Positions 7,689 through 16,497 of a stretch of 64,000 nucleotides of DNA are shown here, piece by piece. This DNA comes from JALYGJ01 sp036558545 (GTDB lineage: Bacteria; Chloroflexota; Limnocylindria; Limnocylindrales; CSP1-4), in assembly GCA_036558545.1 (NCBI GenBank), contig DATBFJ010000027.1, positions 1 to 64,000 on the forward strand, read 5' to 3'. The notes below the pieces were generated by a model, which worked only from the letters and a program-made list of their open reading frames with translations, did not search any database and had not been told where the DNA came from. Positions within the stretch are counted from its first letter, which is position 1. The number at the start of each line of letters is the position of its first letter. The position numbers and the translations under genes were made by a program.

Positions 7689-8977
7689 GCGCGGCGGCGC
7701 CGGTCCCAGCGGCGACCGCAACACCGAGTGTGTCGCGCCGCCGCCTCGGCCGGCGAGCGCGTTTCCTGGCGACGATGGCCGTCCTCGGCCCGGGCATCGT
7801 CAGCGGCTTTGCCGACAACGACGCGGGCGGCATCACGACCTACTCGCTGGCGGGCGCGCGCTTTGGCTATCAACTTCTGTGGGTCCTGCTCGTCACGCAG
7901 CTGGCGCTGCTCGTGACCCAGGAGATCGGCGCGCGCATGGGCCTTGCCACAGGGCAGGGACTCACTGGCCTGATTCGAGAGCGATTCGGCCTGCGCTGGG
8001 CCGCCCTCGCGGCGATCACGATGATCATCGCCAACCTGGGCTCGACCGTGTCGGAGTTCGCCGGCATTGCCGCCGCCCTGTCACTGTTCGGGGTGCCCGC
8101 TGCACTGTCCGCGGTGCTGGCCGCAGTAGCCGTGATGGCGCTCATCGGAGCGGGATCGTTCAGCCGTGTCCAGTACGGCTTCGTCGCGATCGGCGTGCTC
8201 GTATCGGGCGCGTATCTGTTCTCTGCTGTCCTGGCGAATCCCAACTGGGGCCAGGCGCTGCACAGCCTGTTCATCCCGCAGGGGGCGTTCGATGGCGCAT
8301 ACATGCTCGCCGTGGTCGGCGTCGTTGGCACGACCATCACGCCGTGGGGTCAGCAGTTCATTCAGGCGTACGTCGTCGACAAGCGGCTTCGGCCCGAGGA
8401 GATGAACGCCGAGAGGATCGACGTGCTAATCGGCGTCTTCATCACCAACGTCGTCGGTGCTTTCATCGTCATCGCCTGTGCGGCGACGCTGTACGCCAGC
8501 GGCATCTTCAACATCACCAGTGCCGCCGACGCCGCACAGGCCCTCGAGCCGATCGCCGGCAACGTCGCTGCCCTGTTTTTCGCCATCGGCCTGCTGGCCG
8601 CGTCCCTGTTGGGCCTCGGCGTGGTGCCGCTGGCGAGTGCATATACCGCGGCCGAGGTATTCGGCTGGGAGCAGGGGGTGGGCTGGCGCGTCCGCGAGGC
8701 ACCGGCGTTCTACGGTCTGATCGCGTTCTTCATCGGCTTTGCCGCGCTGTTCATGCTCATCCCGGGGCTGCCGCTGATCCAGGTCATGTTCGGCGCGCAG
8801 GTGCTCAATGGCCTGCTGCTGCCGATAATCCTCGTGTTCGTGATGCTCCTCGTCGGCGACCGCAAGATCATGGGCAACCTCGTGAGCGGCCGCATCAACC
8901 TTTTCCTTGGCTGGGGCGTGACGATCCTGCTGATCGTCATGTCGCTCGTGCTGGTGGGGACCTCGTTCAGCTCCTGA
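7685..8977 (+). CDS. Nramp-family divalent metal transporter, probably Mg2+-type (NRMT)
   Basis: A 430-residue protein with about 11 hydrophobic segments. The TM1 metal motif is DNDAGG (44-49) instead of the usual DPGN, and TM6 reads TTITPW (216-221) where Mn/Fe transporters have a MPH-type motif. The metal-coordinating methionine that favours soft transition metals is thus missing. Published Nramp-related magnesium transporters share this loss. Pairing with an MgtE-N/CBS protein and a structured leader supports magnesium as substrate. The start is placed at the ATG overlapping the upstream stop (ATGA); an in-frame ATG at 7652 is possible. The 3' end abuts the convergent CDF-like gene through the palindrome TGATCA, which supplies both stops. 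Confidence 0.8.
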   Translation: MSAAAPVPAATATPSVSRRRLGRRARFLATMAVLGPGIVSGFADNDAGGITTYSLAGARFGYQLLWVLLVTQLALLVTQEIGARMGLATGQGLTGLIRERFGLRWAALAAITMIIANLGSTVSEFAGIAAALSLFGVPAALSAVLAAVAVMALIGAGSFSRVQYGFVAIGVLVSGAYLFSAVLANPNWGQALHSLFIPQGAFDGAYMLAVVGVVGTTITPWGQQFIQAYVVDKRLRPEEMNAERIDVLIGVFITNVVGAFIVIACAATLYASGIFNITSAADAAQALEPIAGNVAALFFAIGLLAASLLGLGVVPLASAYTAAEVFGWEQGVGWRVREAPAFYGLIAFFIGFAALFMLIPGLPLIQVMFGAQVLNGLLLPIILVFVMLLVGDRKIMGNLVSGRINLFLGWGVTILLIVMSLVLVGTSFSS

Positions 8978-9598
8978 TCACAGAGTGGGCCGCTGCTCCC
9001 GCTGCCACTTACGCAGAATGTCCCAGCCTTCACGCAAGAGCACGATGGCAATCACGATCGAGGCGACGGCGTCTGCCCACCACAGTCCAAATGATGGTCC
9101 GAACTGGCCCGCAACCAGGGCGATCAGCGCGAGGGCGGCACCGGCGGCGGTAAGCAGCGCGTCCTTGCGCAGCGCGTTGCTCTCGAGACGGTCCGCAACG
9201 CGTCGCTTGGCAAAGGCCAGCGGCGGCAGGACGACAATCGAGAAGCCGAGCAGGACTATTTGAGCGGTGCTCGATTCGGCCTCGCCGTGAGTCAGCAGGG
9301 CATGGGCCGCGCCAATGATCAGAGCCGTGGCGGAGATAACCAGCACGATCCCGATCAACCTCTCGGCAAGCATTTCGGCTCGTTCACCGTGATGGACACT
9401 GCTGCTTTCAAGCGAAAAGCGCCACACGAGAACGACCGACGCGGTCGCGTCGATGGCCGAGTCGAGGCCAAAGCCAATGAGCGACAGGCTGCCGCTGCCA
9501 AGGCCCAGCGCCAGGGCGATCACTGCGACTGCCGCTCCCTCGAGTACGCTGATTCCCGACAACCACCGCGCTATGCGGACATCCCGAGCGCGATTCAT
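8978..9598 (-). CDS. Small CDF-like cation transporter
   Basis: A 206-residue membrane protein with five to six hydrophobic segments. GFGLDSAIDA in an early segment and WWADAVASIV in a late one match the two metal-site aspartate motifs of cation diffusion facilitators. It lacks the cytosolic C-terminal domain of full-length CDF proteins, like the short TMEM163-like group. It would export or sequester a divalent cation; the metal is unknown. The ATG overlaps the acetyltransferase stop (ATGA), so it belongs to the polX-acetyltransferase transcript. Its closeness to a metal-import operon may be coincidence, since it lies on the other strand. Confidence 0.8.
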   Translation of the reverse strand: MNRARDVRIARWLSGISVLEGAAVAVIALALGLGSGSLSLIGFGLDSAIDATASVVLVWRFSLESSSVHHGERAEMLAERLIGIVLVISATALIIGAAHALLTHGEAESSTAQIVLLGFSIVVLPPLAFAKRRVADRLESNALRKDALLTAAGAALALIALVAGQFGPSFGLWWADAVASIVIAIVLLREGWDILRKWQREQRPTL

Positions 9599-10107
9599 GC
9601 GGTCTCGAACAGCAGCCAGTGGTCTGGAGGAATGTGCGGCTTGTCCGGCACCGGCCGCCACTCCTCGCGCCACGCGGCACCGACCATGTCCGAAGCGACG
9701 CGCTTCCAGAACTCAGGAGCGCCGGGGTTGTCGTCCTGGAACGCGATCTCCCACGCACCGGGATAACGGTCGATGAGCACGCGCGCGACGAACTCGCCCA
9801 CGCCGCGACGGCGCACGGCGCGCACCACGAAGAACTCTCCGATGGTGCGCTTGCCACCCTCCCAGTTCGTGCCGACGAAGGCGAATCCTGCTGGCGCACC
9901 GTCATACGTGATCAGGAAGCCCGGCCAATTGACGGCATCGTCACGAAACCACTGAAGATGGCCCAGCTTGAAAAGGCCGTGCTCGTTGGGCATCGAACCA
10001 CGCGACTGCGACAGGTCGTGGACGTACAGCTGCCACAGCCGATCAATGACGGGCGCGTCATCGTCCGTCAGCTCGCGCAGGCCAACCGTGGCGGCTGTGG
10101 CCTCCAT
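9595..10107 (-). CDS. GNAT-family N-acetyltransferase
   Basis: A 170-residue single-domain protein. The acetyl-CoA pyrophosphate-binding segment VRAVRRRGVGEFVARVLIDR (about 105-124) is a clear GNAT motif A (R/Q-x-x-G-x-G/A type), preceded by the strand EFFVV. The ending EFWKRVASD...W is typical of the fold's last helix and strand. The acceptor substrate cannot be told from sequence. The start is set at the ATG that overlaps the polX stop by one base (TGATG). It is translationally coupled on both sides. Confidence 0.85.
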   Translation of the reverse strand: MEATAATVGLRELTDDDAPVIDRLWQLYVHDLSQSRGSMPNEHGLFKLGHLQWFRDDAVNWPGFLITYDGAPAGFAFVGTNWEGGKRTIGEFFVVRAVRRRGVGEFVARVLIDRYPGAWEIAFQDDNPGAPEFWKRVASDMVGAAWREEWRPVPDKPHIPPDHWLLFETA

Positions 10108-12026
10108 CACCGGTGGTCGGTGACCTGCGTCAGGAAGTCCCCCAGGGGCAACGTGTTGAGCACGTTGCCCGGCTCGAGCCACGCGCGCCGCGCCTGTGAG
10201 ATGCCCCAGTCGAGGTTGTCGAACTCGACCAGGTAGTGGGCGTCCGAGTCGACAACGAAGCGATTCCCGGCATCGAGCGCGGCGCGCGCACGCCGGTCAT
10301 CAAGGTCAAGACGCTCGGTTTCGCCGTTGAGCTCGAGCACCGTGCGCGTCTCGGCTGCCTCGCGATAGAAGGCATCCCAGTCGAGATCGAGATCGTCGCG
10401 GATGCCGATCTTGCGGCCGGACGGGTGGGCAATGATGTCGACATTCGGATTGCGCAGCGCCGTTCGATAACGCTCCATGAGCTGCGCGCGCGGCTGACGT
10501 CGACCCACGTGCAACGAGCACACGACGACATCGAAGCTGGCGAGCAGAGCGTCCTCGTAGTCGAGCCGGCCGTCCACGGTGATCTCGAGTTCGCAGCCGT
10601 GCAGCAGTCGGAAATCCAGGCCGTCTCGGGCAAACGATTCGTTGAGCTCGCCGATTACGCGCCGTTCCTGCTCGACACGCTGCGGGGTGAGCCCGTTGGC
10701 GATGGTCAGGCTCTGCGTGTGGTCGGTCAGCACCTGGTAATGCAGCCCACGCTGCCGCGCTTCCGCTGCCATCTGCTCGATGGTGAAATGACCGTCCGAC
10801 CAATCGGAATGGGTGTGACAGTCGCCCTGGAGATCGGACCGCGTGACCAGATTCGGAAGCTTTCCAGCTTTGGCCGCCTCGATCTCGCCGCGGTCCTCGC
10901 GCAGCTCCGGATCGATGAACGGCAGCCCGAGGAATTCGTAGACCTCCCGCTCGGTCGCGAAGGTGACCCGCTTGGCCTCGTCCTGGACGCTGGTGAAGCC
11001 ATGCTCCGACAGTGACCAGCCGCGATCGCGGGCGATCTCGCGCAATCTGACGTTGTGCGCGGCTGACCCAGTGAAATGAATGAGGTACGTTCCGGCGACG
11101 TCGGAGGGCATCGTCATCAGGTCAATCTGCGGGCCGCGGGTCATCTGCACCGACGTGCGTGTGCCACCTGTCGCGCGACCACCGTTTCCGACCCGCTCGA
11201 TCCACGGTGAGTGGTGAAGCTTGTCGATCGCCGCGGCGGGATCGTCGGTTTCGACGAGCAGGTCGATGTCGGCGATCGTCTCGCGCCGCCGACGGTAGGA
11301 GCCAGCCGGGATGATCGCTTTCACGCCTGGCGCGTTGCGCAGCGAGCCCGTGACGAGATCGATGACCTCCTGCGCCTGGCCCAGGCGCATCCGCTTGGGC
11401 GGCCGCGCGCGCAGCGCCTTCAACCCCTCGAGCAGGCGCGCTTCAGTCTTTGCGCTGATGCCCTTGACCTCGCGCAACTGGCCCGCGCGCGCGGCCGCCT
11501 CCAGGGCATCGAGAGAGTCGATGCCCGCCTGGCGGTACAGGTCGCCGGCAGTGCGCGGGCCCAGGCCGGGCACCTGCAGAAGTGTCACCACGCTCGGCGG
11601 CACATCGCGGCGAAGCCGTTCGTGGTAGCGCAGCCTGCCCGTGTCCGCTAGCTCCTCGAGCTTCTCGTCGATGGCCTTGCCAACGCCGGGCAGCCTGGGC
11701 GGCCTGCCCTCGCGGTAGGCCCGGGCGATGTCCAGCGGTGAATGAGCGATCGACTCGGCTGCCCGGCGGTACGCACCTACCTTGAACGGCAGGTCGCCCT
11801 GGATCTCGAGCATGTCGCCGATCTCGTAGAAGATGCGCGCCAGCTCATCGTTGCCGAGCAACGGCACGGAGTCTCCACGGGAGAAACGTGGGCGACTCTC
11901 GTAAGGCGGCTCGTCTGGCGCGAGCGCGGCCTCCTGGAGCCCGGGGGCGGGAGTGTCGGCTTCGGTGCGTGTCGGTATATCGACGCGCTTGGGCCTGGGC
12001 GGGGCGGATCGTCGAGCCGGGCTCAT
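10107..12026 (-). CDS. polX: DNA polymerase/3'-5' exonuclease PolX
   Basis: A 639-residue family-X polymerase with the bacterial layout. An 8-kDa-like and HhH region lies at about 58-225 (LPGVGKAIDEKLEEL, then QVPGLGPRTAGDLY). The polymerase-beta palm follows, with GSYRRRRETIADIDLLV near 243-259 carrying the metal aspartates and QIDLMTM supplying the third. A C-terminal PHP nuclease domain starts near 400 (DCHTHSDWSDG, later SLHVGRR and DSDAHY). It fills gaps in base-excision repair and proofreads through PHP. A proline-rich N-terminal extension of about 55 residues is extra. TACGCT lies 8 nt upstream of the ATG, so transcription is probably leaderless and divergent from the sugar dehydrogenase gene. 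Confidence 0.93.
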   Translation of the reverse strand: MSPARRSAPPRPKRVDIPTRTEADTPAPGLQEAALAPDEPPYESRPRFSRGDSVPLLGNDELARIFYEIGDMLEIQGDLPFKVGAYRRAAESIAHSPLDIARAYREGRPPRLPGVGKAIDEKLEELADTGRLRYHERLRRDVPPSVVTLLQVPGLGPRTAGDLYRQAGIDSLDALEAAARAGQLREVKGISAKTEARLLEGLKALRARPPKRMRLGQAQEVIDLVTGSLRNAPGVKAIIPAGSYRRRRETIADIDLLVETDDPAAAIDKLHHSPWIERVGNGGRATGGTRTSVQMTRGPQIDLMTMPSDVAGTYLIHFTGSAAHNVRLREIARDRGWSLSEHGFTSVQDEAKRVTFATEREVYEFLGLPFIDPELREDRGEIEAAKAGKLPNLVTRSDLQGDCHTHSDWSDGHFTIEQMAAEARQRGLHYQVLTDHTQSLTIANGLTPQRVEQERRVIGELNESFARDGLDFRLLHGCELEITVDGRLDYEDALLASFDVVVCSLHVGRRQPRAQLMERYRTALRNPNVDIIAHPSGRKIGIRDDLDLDWDAFYREAAETRTVLELNGETERLDLDDRRARAALDAGNRFVVDSDAHYLVEFDNLDWGISQARRAWLEPGNVLNTLPLGDFLTQVTDHR

Positions 12027-12034
12027 CTACCCGC

Positions 12035-12057
12035 AGCGTAAAGGTCGCCCGTATGAT
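12035..12057. promoter_or_regulatory. Divergent leaderless promoter pair
   Basis: On the minus strand TACGCT (plus coordinates 12035-12040) ends 8 nt before the polX ATG. On the plus strand TATGAT (12052-12057) ends 7 nt before the ATG at 12065. Only 38 bp separate the two start codons, leaving no room for ordinary leaders. Confidence 0.5.
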
Positions 12058-12064
12058 CCGCCCA

Positions 12065-13402
12065 ATGGAGGAACGACAGCGGCCGCTCGACCTGGCAATC
12101 CTCGGGGCGGGATACGTGGGCCTCGTCACGGCCGCCTGCCTTGCGAAGCTTGGTTTCAACGTCCGCTGCATCGACCGAGACACGAAGCGCATCGAAGGAC
12201 TGCAAAGGGGCGTGATGCCGTTCTTCGAGCCCGGCCTCGAGGATGCCGTCCACGACGGGGCGTCGAGCGGGCGCCTGCGCTTCTCCAGCGAAGCCTCATT
12301 CAGCCATTGGGCGGACGCAGTCTTCCTGTGCATTGGCACGCTCGACGAGCGGGGCAACTGGAGTGCTCAGGACGTTGAGCGCGCACTGGCCGGCGTTGTC
12401 GCCGACAGCGAGGCACCCAGGACGATCATCGTGCGCAGCACGTTGATGCCGACCGAAACGGCGCGGATGGCGCGTATCGCGGCAGAGGTCGATGCATCCG
12501 TCGAGATCGCGATCAATCCGGAGTTCACCCGCCAGGGAAATGCTGTTGGCGACTTCCTGCGACCCGACCGGGTTGTTGTCGGGCTGACGAAGCCAGAATC
12601 CGAGTCGAGAGCACTGCCTCTGTTGCAGCGCGTCTACATGAACGTGCGCGCACCCATCCTCGTAACCGACGCGGCTTCGGCGGAGCTGATCAAGACCGGC
12701 TCGAACGTATTCCTGGGCCTGAAGGCTGGCTTCGCCAATGAGCTCGCCCGCCTCGCCGCCGCCACCGGTGCAGACGTCGCCACGGTCGTGGACGGAATTG
12801 GCCTGGACACTCGCATCGGACGTACCTATCTGACACCGGGCCCTGGCTTCGGCGGCTCGTGTCTGCCGTCCCAGACGCGGTCTCTGCCGGATGTTTCGGC
12901 CGCCCAGGGCGTCGACACGCCGATCATCGACTCAGTCGCGAGGTCCAATGCCCAGCAGGCGCAATGGATAGCGGCCCAGGTCGAGCGGGAGGTTGGAACT
13001 CTGCGGGGAAAGCAGATCGCCGTTTTCGGACTCGCGTTCAAGGCGGGCACGGATGACGTCCGTGAGTCTCCCGCGCTCTCCCTCGCGAGGGCGCTGGCAG
13101 CGAAGGGCGCCCAGCTGGCCGGTCACGATCCGCTGGCTGAAGCGGCCGCGCAAGCGGTGCTCGCGCGCGAAGGCGTGGCGATCCGGCTCGGCGAAAAGGA
13201 CATTGACGCTGCGGCGGGAGCCGACGCGATCGTCATAGCAACCGAATGGCCCGAGTACGCGAATCTCGATTGGACTTCGCTTGCCGCGGCAATGCCGGGC
13301 CGCGCTGTTGTCGACGCCCGGCGTGTGGTCGATCAGGAGGCTGCGGCGGACGCCGGCTTCAAGGTGGTCGTCCTCGGTCGCGTCATCGCACAGCCTGACT
13401 GA
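12065..13402 (+). CDS. UDP-glucose/GDP-mannose dehydrogenase family protein
   Basis: A 445-residue NAD-dependent sugar-nucleotide dehydrogenase that oxidises the C6 alcohol of a UDP- or GDP-sugar to a uronate. The Rossmann motif GAGYVG is at 14-19 and the catalytic cysteine at about 266 in GFGGSCLPS. FGLAFKAGTDDVRESP marks the C-terminal UDP-binding domain. The lysine usual after GGSCFP is replaced by serine (LPSQ), a small departure. With the UDP-xylose-synthase-like gene downstream, UDP-glucuronate is the likeliest product. The ATG at 12065 follows TATGAT by 7 nt; ATG 12053 is an in-frame alternative. First gene of the polysaccharide locus. Confidence 0.85.
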   Translation: MEERQRPLDLAILGAGYVGLVTAACLAKLGFNVRCIDRDTKRIEGLQRGVMPFFEPGLEDAVHDGASSGRLRFSSEASFSHWADAVFLCIGTLDERGNWSAQDVERALAGVVADSEAPRTIIVRSTLMPTETARMARIAAEVDASVEIAINPEFTRQGNAVGDFLRPDRVVVGLTKPESESRALPLLQRVYMNVRAPILVTDAASAELIKTGSNVFLGLKAGFANELARLAAATGADVATVVDGIGLDTRIGRTYLTPGPGFGGSCLPSQTRSLPDVSAAQGVDTPIIDSVARSNAQQAQWIAAQVEREVGTLRGKQIAVFGLAFKAGTDDVRESPALSLARALAAKGAQLAGHDPLAEAAAQAVLAREGVAIRLGEKDIDAAAGADAIVIATEWPEYANLDWTSLAAAMPGRAVVDARRVVDQEAAADAGFKVVVLGRVIAQPD

Positions 13403-13412
13403 CCCTCGAGTC

Positions 13413-14636
13413 ATGTCCTCGCCGGCGCCTGTCCGCGTCCTCATCGTGCACCCGCGCGATCCGGCCGCGCCGACTCTTGGTGGCATCCAGACCTTCCTGC
13501 GCGACTTCATCAAGTACGCACCGGCGGACTTCGACATCAGCTTCGTGGGCACCACGCGCGACGAACGGGCTCGCCCCGTTGGCAGCTGGATGACACTCGA
13601 TGTCTACGGTCGGCGGATCAAGTTCCTTGCCGTTGGAACGAACGCCGGCGTGCCGCGCTCGCCAGCGGCCATCGCACGGTCGATCAAGGGGCTCGCGCGA
13701 CTGTGGCGGGCGCTCGCCGTGCATGGGCGGATCCTGCAGGTCCATCGCCCGTACCGCAGCTTCGTGCTCAATCACCACCCGGGGCCCATTGTCCAGTTCA
13801 TTCATCTCGACCTGCGCGATTGGCCGGGGCCGCAGGGCTGGCCAAAGCTCAAGGGGCTCTATCGCGAGTTCTCGGACGAAGAGTTGGAGCGCATGGACCG
13901 CGTCTACATAGTCAACGAGACCGGTGCCCTGATGCTGCGCGAGGCGCACCCGACGATGGCCGACCGGGTCGAGTTCCTGCCCGTGTGGTTCGATGCGACC
14001 ATCTTCCACCGGACAGATACCGACGAGCGAGCACGATTGCGCGCAGCACTCGCAGACCGGCTCGGGCTGATGGCAGCGGACGTCAAGAAGGCCCGTTACG
14101 TCCTCTCGGCGGGGCGGCTCACGGAGATCAAGAAGCCATTGCTCGCGGTCGAGACACTGGCCGCCTTGAACGACGCGGACGTTCACCTTGTGGTGGCCGG
14201 AGCTGGTGAGCTGGGCGAGGAGCTCGCCGCGCGGGCCGGGGAGCTCGACGTTGCCGATCGCGTCCACCTCCTTGGTGACCGGCCGCGGGACGAGATCGCG
14301 CAGCTGATGCAGGCGAGTGATGCGCTTCTGCTTACCGCTCGCTCTGAGGGCGGCGGTCCGAGGGTCGTTCTCGAGGCGCTGGCGTGCGGCCTGCCGGTCG
14401 TGTCCACGAGTGTTGTCGAGGTTCGCCGGACCGTGGCCAGCGGCATCAACGGCTGGCTAGTCGACGATGCCGCGCCGCAGGCACTGGCGCGCGGGCTGCA
14501 CTGGGTGCTCAGCCAGCCACACGAGGAGCTGGCCCGTGCCGCGGCGGCCGCCGTCGAGTCATTCACGGCGGAGCAGATGCTCGACGGGTTGTACGCCGCA
14601 TATCGCGCCCTCAGCTCGTCATCCGAGAGCAAGTGA
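13413..14636 (+). CDS. GT4-type glycosyltransferase
   Basis: A 407-residue GT-B enzyme. The N-terminal acceptor domain begins VRVLIVHPRDPAAP and GGIQTFL. The C-terminal donor domain has LSAGRLTEIKKP and the nucleotide-sugar signature ARSEGGGPRVVLEALACGLP, with the E-x7-E glutamates that mark GT4 retaining enzymes. It transfers a sugar to a growing lipid-linked polysaccharide at the inner membrane face; donor and linkage are unknown. It follows the dehydrogenase by 10 bp and overlaps the sulfotransferase by GTGA. Confidence 0.88.
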   Translation: MSSPAPVRVLIVHPRDPAAPTLGGIQTFLRDFIKYAPADFDISFVGTTRDERARPVGSWMTLDVYGRRIKFLAVGTNAGVPRSPAAIARSIKGLARLWRALAVHGRILQVHRPYRSFVLNHHPGPIVQFIHLDLRDWPGPQGWPKLKGLYREFSDEELERMDRVYIVNETGALMLREAHPTMADRVEFLPVWFDATIFHRTDTDERARLRAALADRLGLMAADVKKARYVLSAGRLTEIKKPLLAVETLAALNDADVHLVVAGAGELGEELAARAGELDVADRVHLLGDRPRDEIAQLMQASDALLLTARSEGGGPRVVLEALACGLPVVSTSVVEVRRTVASGINGWLVDDAAPQALARGLHWVLSQPHEELARAAAAAVESFTAEQMLDGLYAAYRALSSSSESK

Positions 14637-15571
14637 CGCGCAAACCCGACCTGTTCATCATCGGCGCACCCAAGTCCGGTACGACGTCGCTGTACGACTA
14701 CCTCGGCGGGCACCCCGAGATCTACATGTCGCCGATGAAGGAGCCACTCTATTTCTGTCCCGACGTGCGCAGCGGCCGCAGCCGGAAGCGCCTCGAGTTC
14801 CCGCGCGACGAGGCCAGGTACCTGGCGCTGTTCTCGGACGCCAAGGATGAGAAGCGACTTGGCGAAGCGACCACGCGCTATCTCGTCTCGCACGACGCGC
14901 CCCGGCTGGTGGCCGATTTCCAGCCCAACGCGTATGCGATTGCCATGCTGCGCAACCCTGTGGACCTTGTCTACTCGCTGCACAACGAGCGGGTGTCACA
15001 GGGCCACGAGCGGATCACGGACTTCGCCGAGGCAATCGCAGCGGACGCCAATCGCCAGCGTGGTGTGGACCTGCCCAGGGGCACGAACGTGCTCGGCGGT
15101 GTCTACCGCGAGTCGGCGCTGTTCAGCGAGCCGCTGCAGCGCTGGTTCGAGGCGCTGGGTCGCGAGCGCGTTCACGTCGTCGTGTTCGACGACTTCGCGA
15201 GCGACCCAGATGCGGCGCTGCGACGCGTGCTGGCCTTCCTGGACGTGGGTACCGACTATCAGCCTGAATCCTTCAAGAACCGGAACGCCAGCCACCGCCA
15301 GCGCAGATGGGTCCGGCGCATAGTCGACAGCCGGGCCGGCAACTGGGTGACTCACGACGCCATCTCGGCTGTCGTGGGACCGAACAGGCGTGCACGCTTG
15401 GCATTGCGCTTCCGCCATAGCCGCATCAACCGCCGGACCGTTCCTCGCCAACGGCTCGATCCTGGTCTTCGCAAGCGCCTGGCGGACGAGTTCCGTCCAG
15501 ACGTGGCCCGTCTCAGCGAGATGCTCGACCGTGACCTGGTCTCTCTCTGGTTGCCCGATGTGCCGCGCTAG
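14633..15571 (+). CDS. PAPS-dependent sulfotransferase (1 of 5)
   Basis: A 312-residue sulfotransferase. The 5'-phosphosulfate loop IGAPKSGTTSLYDYL is near residues 9-23 and the 3'-phosphate site LRNPVDLVYSLH near 103-114. It transfers sulfate from PAPS to a hydroxyl, most likely on a polysaccharide or glycolipid, judging from the locus. GTG is the start, inside the GTGA overlap with the preceding glycosyltransferase. Its TAG stop shares CTAG (15568-15571) with the convergent ATP-grasp gene. The closest relative here is the sulfotransferase at 40559, with nearly the same opening. Confidence 0.88.
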   Translation: MTRKPDLFIIGAPKSGTTSLYDYLGGHPEIYMSPMKEPLYFCPDVRSGRSRKRLEFPRDEARYLALFSDAKDEKRLGEATTRYLVSHDAPRLVADFQPNAYAIAMLRNPVDLVYSLHNERVSQGHERITDFAEAIAADANRQRGVDLPRGTNVLGGVYRESALFSEPLQRWFEALGRERVHVVVFDDFASDPDAALRRVLAFLDVGTDYQPESFKNRNASHRQRRWVRRIVDSRAGNWVTHDAISAVVGPNRRARLALRFRHSRINRRTVPRQRLDPGLRKRLADEFRPDVARLSEMLDRDLVSLWLPDVPR

Positions 15572-16497
15572 AAGCGACTCCTGATCAGGGCATCCAGCGC
15601 GGCCGCCTGAACCTGCCAGGCGTAAAGCTGGTGCCTCTCCGCGAGGGCCCACGGTCGACTCGGCGTGCGGTTGGCGTCGACGACATGGATGCAGCCGTCC
15701 TCGCGATCGCGCAGGACGTCGAGCTCGCCGTAGTCCATCTCGATCGCCCGGGCGAATCGAATGAGCTCGTCCTGCTCGTCGACTGAGTACAGCTCGTCGG
15801 CCGTGCGCGGCAACGACAGCGTCGTGCCGAAGAATCTGTTGCTCGCGGGTCGCCACTTCTCGTACGCCAGCACGATCTGCCCATCGATGATCACGGGCCG
15901 CGTCTGGGTCACGTACTCGCCCACCGTCGTGTCGATCAGACGCTCGTAGGTCTTGCCGCGGCGCGTGTGCTCCAGCGGTCCGCGCACCACCTGGCCACCG
16001 TGTCGACCGTTCTCCTCCGGCTTGACGACGATATTGCCGCGGAACGTTCGCGGATCGACCACCAGGCTGCGACCCGCGACTTCGTGCCAGATCCGCTGAA
16101 CGCGGCTCTTCGAGATGTCCAGGCATCGACCGTTGATCGCGTTCGACGGTAGCCGCCGGGCCGCACGAGGCGAGAACCACGTGTCGCCGTCCCAGGCGAT
16201 CGTCGCTTCGTCGGCACGCGGCGAGAAGCCGACGCGCAAGCCCAGGATGCGGACCATCTCCATGATCGGCGCCCGTGGCTGCGGACGCATCGGGAAGAAG
16301 TTGAGCACCGGCGCCGTGGCCGGCAGTGTCGCGTTGTACGCGGTGATCGCCCGAGAGGCATGACGCCATCGGCGGAAACGACGGCCGGTCAGCCGTGCGC
16401 GCCAGGGCTCCGGGATGCGCGAGAGCACACTGGCGTGCTCAAGCTGATCCGGCTGCGGCATGCCGAGCTCGGCCGGCAGGTTTTCGCGCGTTGTCAC
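15568..16497 (-). CDS. ATP-grasp-like protein A
   Basis: A 309-residue protein. The middle FRGNIVVKPEENGRHGG looks like an ATP-grasp nucleotide-binding strand and glycine loop. MDYGELDVLRD followed by VVDANRTP matches the acidic metal-binding end of ATP-grasp ligases (ElDv...DvNxTP). Such enzymes join a carboxylate, through an acylphosphate, to an amine or thiol. It is a clear paralogue of the protein at 17671 (shared DISK, DPxTFRG and DANRTP blocks). The start is the GTG in a GTGA overlap with the AMP-ligase-like gene. The product is unknown; decoration of a sugar by amide formation is my inference. Confidence 0.65.
   Translation of the reverse strand: MTTRENLPAELGMPQPDQLEHASVLSRIPEPWRARLTGRRFRRWRHASRAITAYNATLPATAPVLNFFPMRPQPRAPIMEMVRILGLRVGFSPRADEATIAWDGDTWFSPRAARRLPSNAINGRCLDISKSRVQRIWHEVAGRSLVVDPRTFRGNIVVKPEENGRHGGQVVRGPLEHTRRGKTYERLIDTTVGEYVTQTRPVIIDGQIVLAYEKWRPASNRFFGTTLSLPRTADELYSVDEQDELIRFARAIEMDYGELDVLRDREDGCIHVVDANRTPSRPWALAERHQLYAWQVQAAALDALIRSRF

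Noticed and set aside
7570..9153. Long plus-strand open frame (over 500 codons) over the Nramp region
   Set aside because: Arg/Ala/Gly-rich shadow frame produced by GC-rich third positions; the Nramp frame here has clear family motifs.
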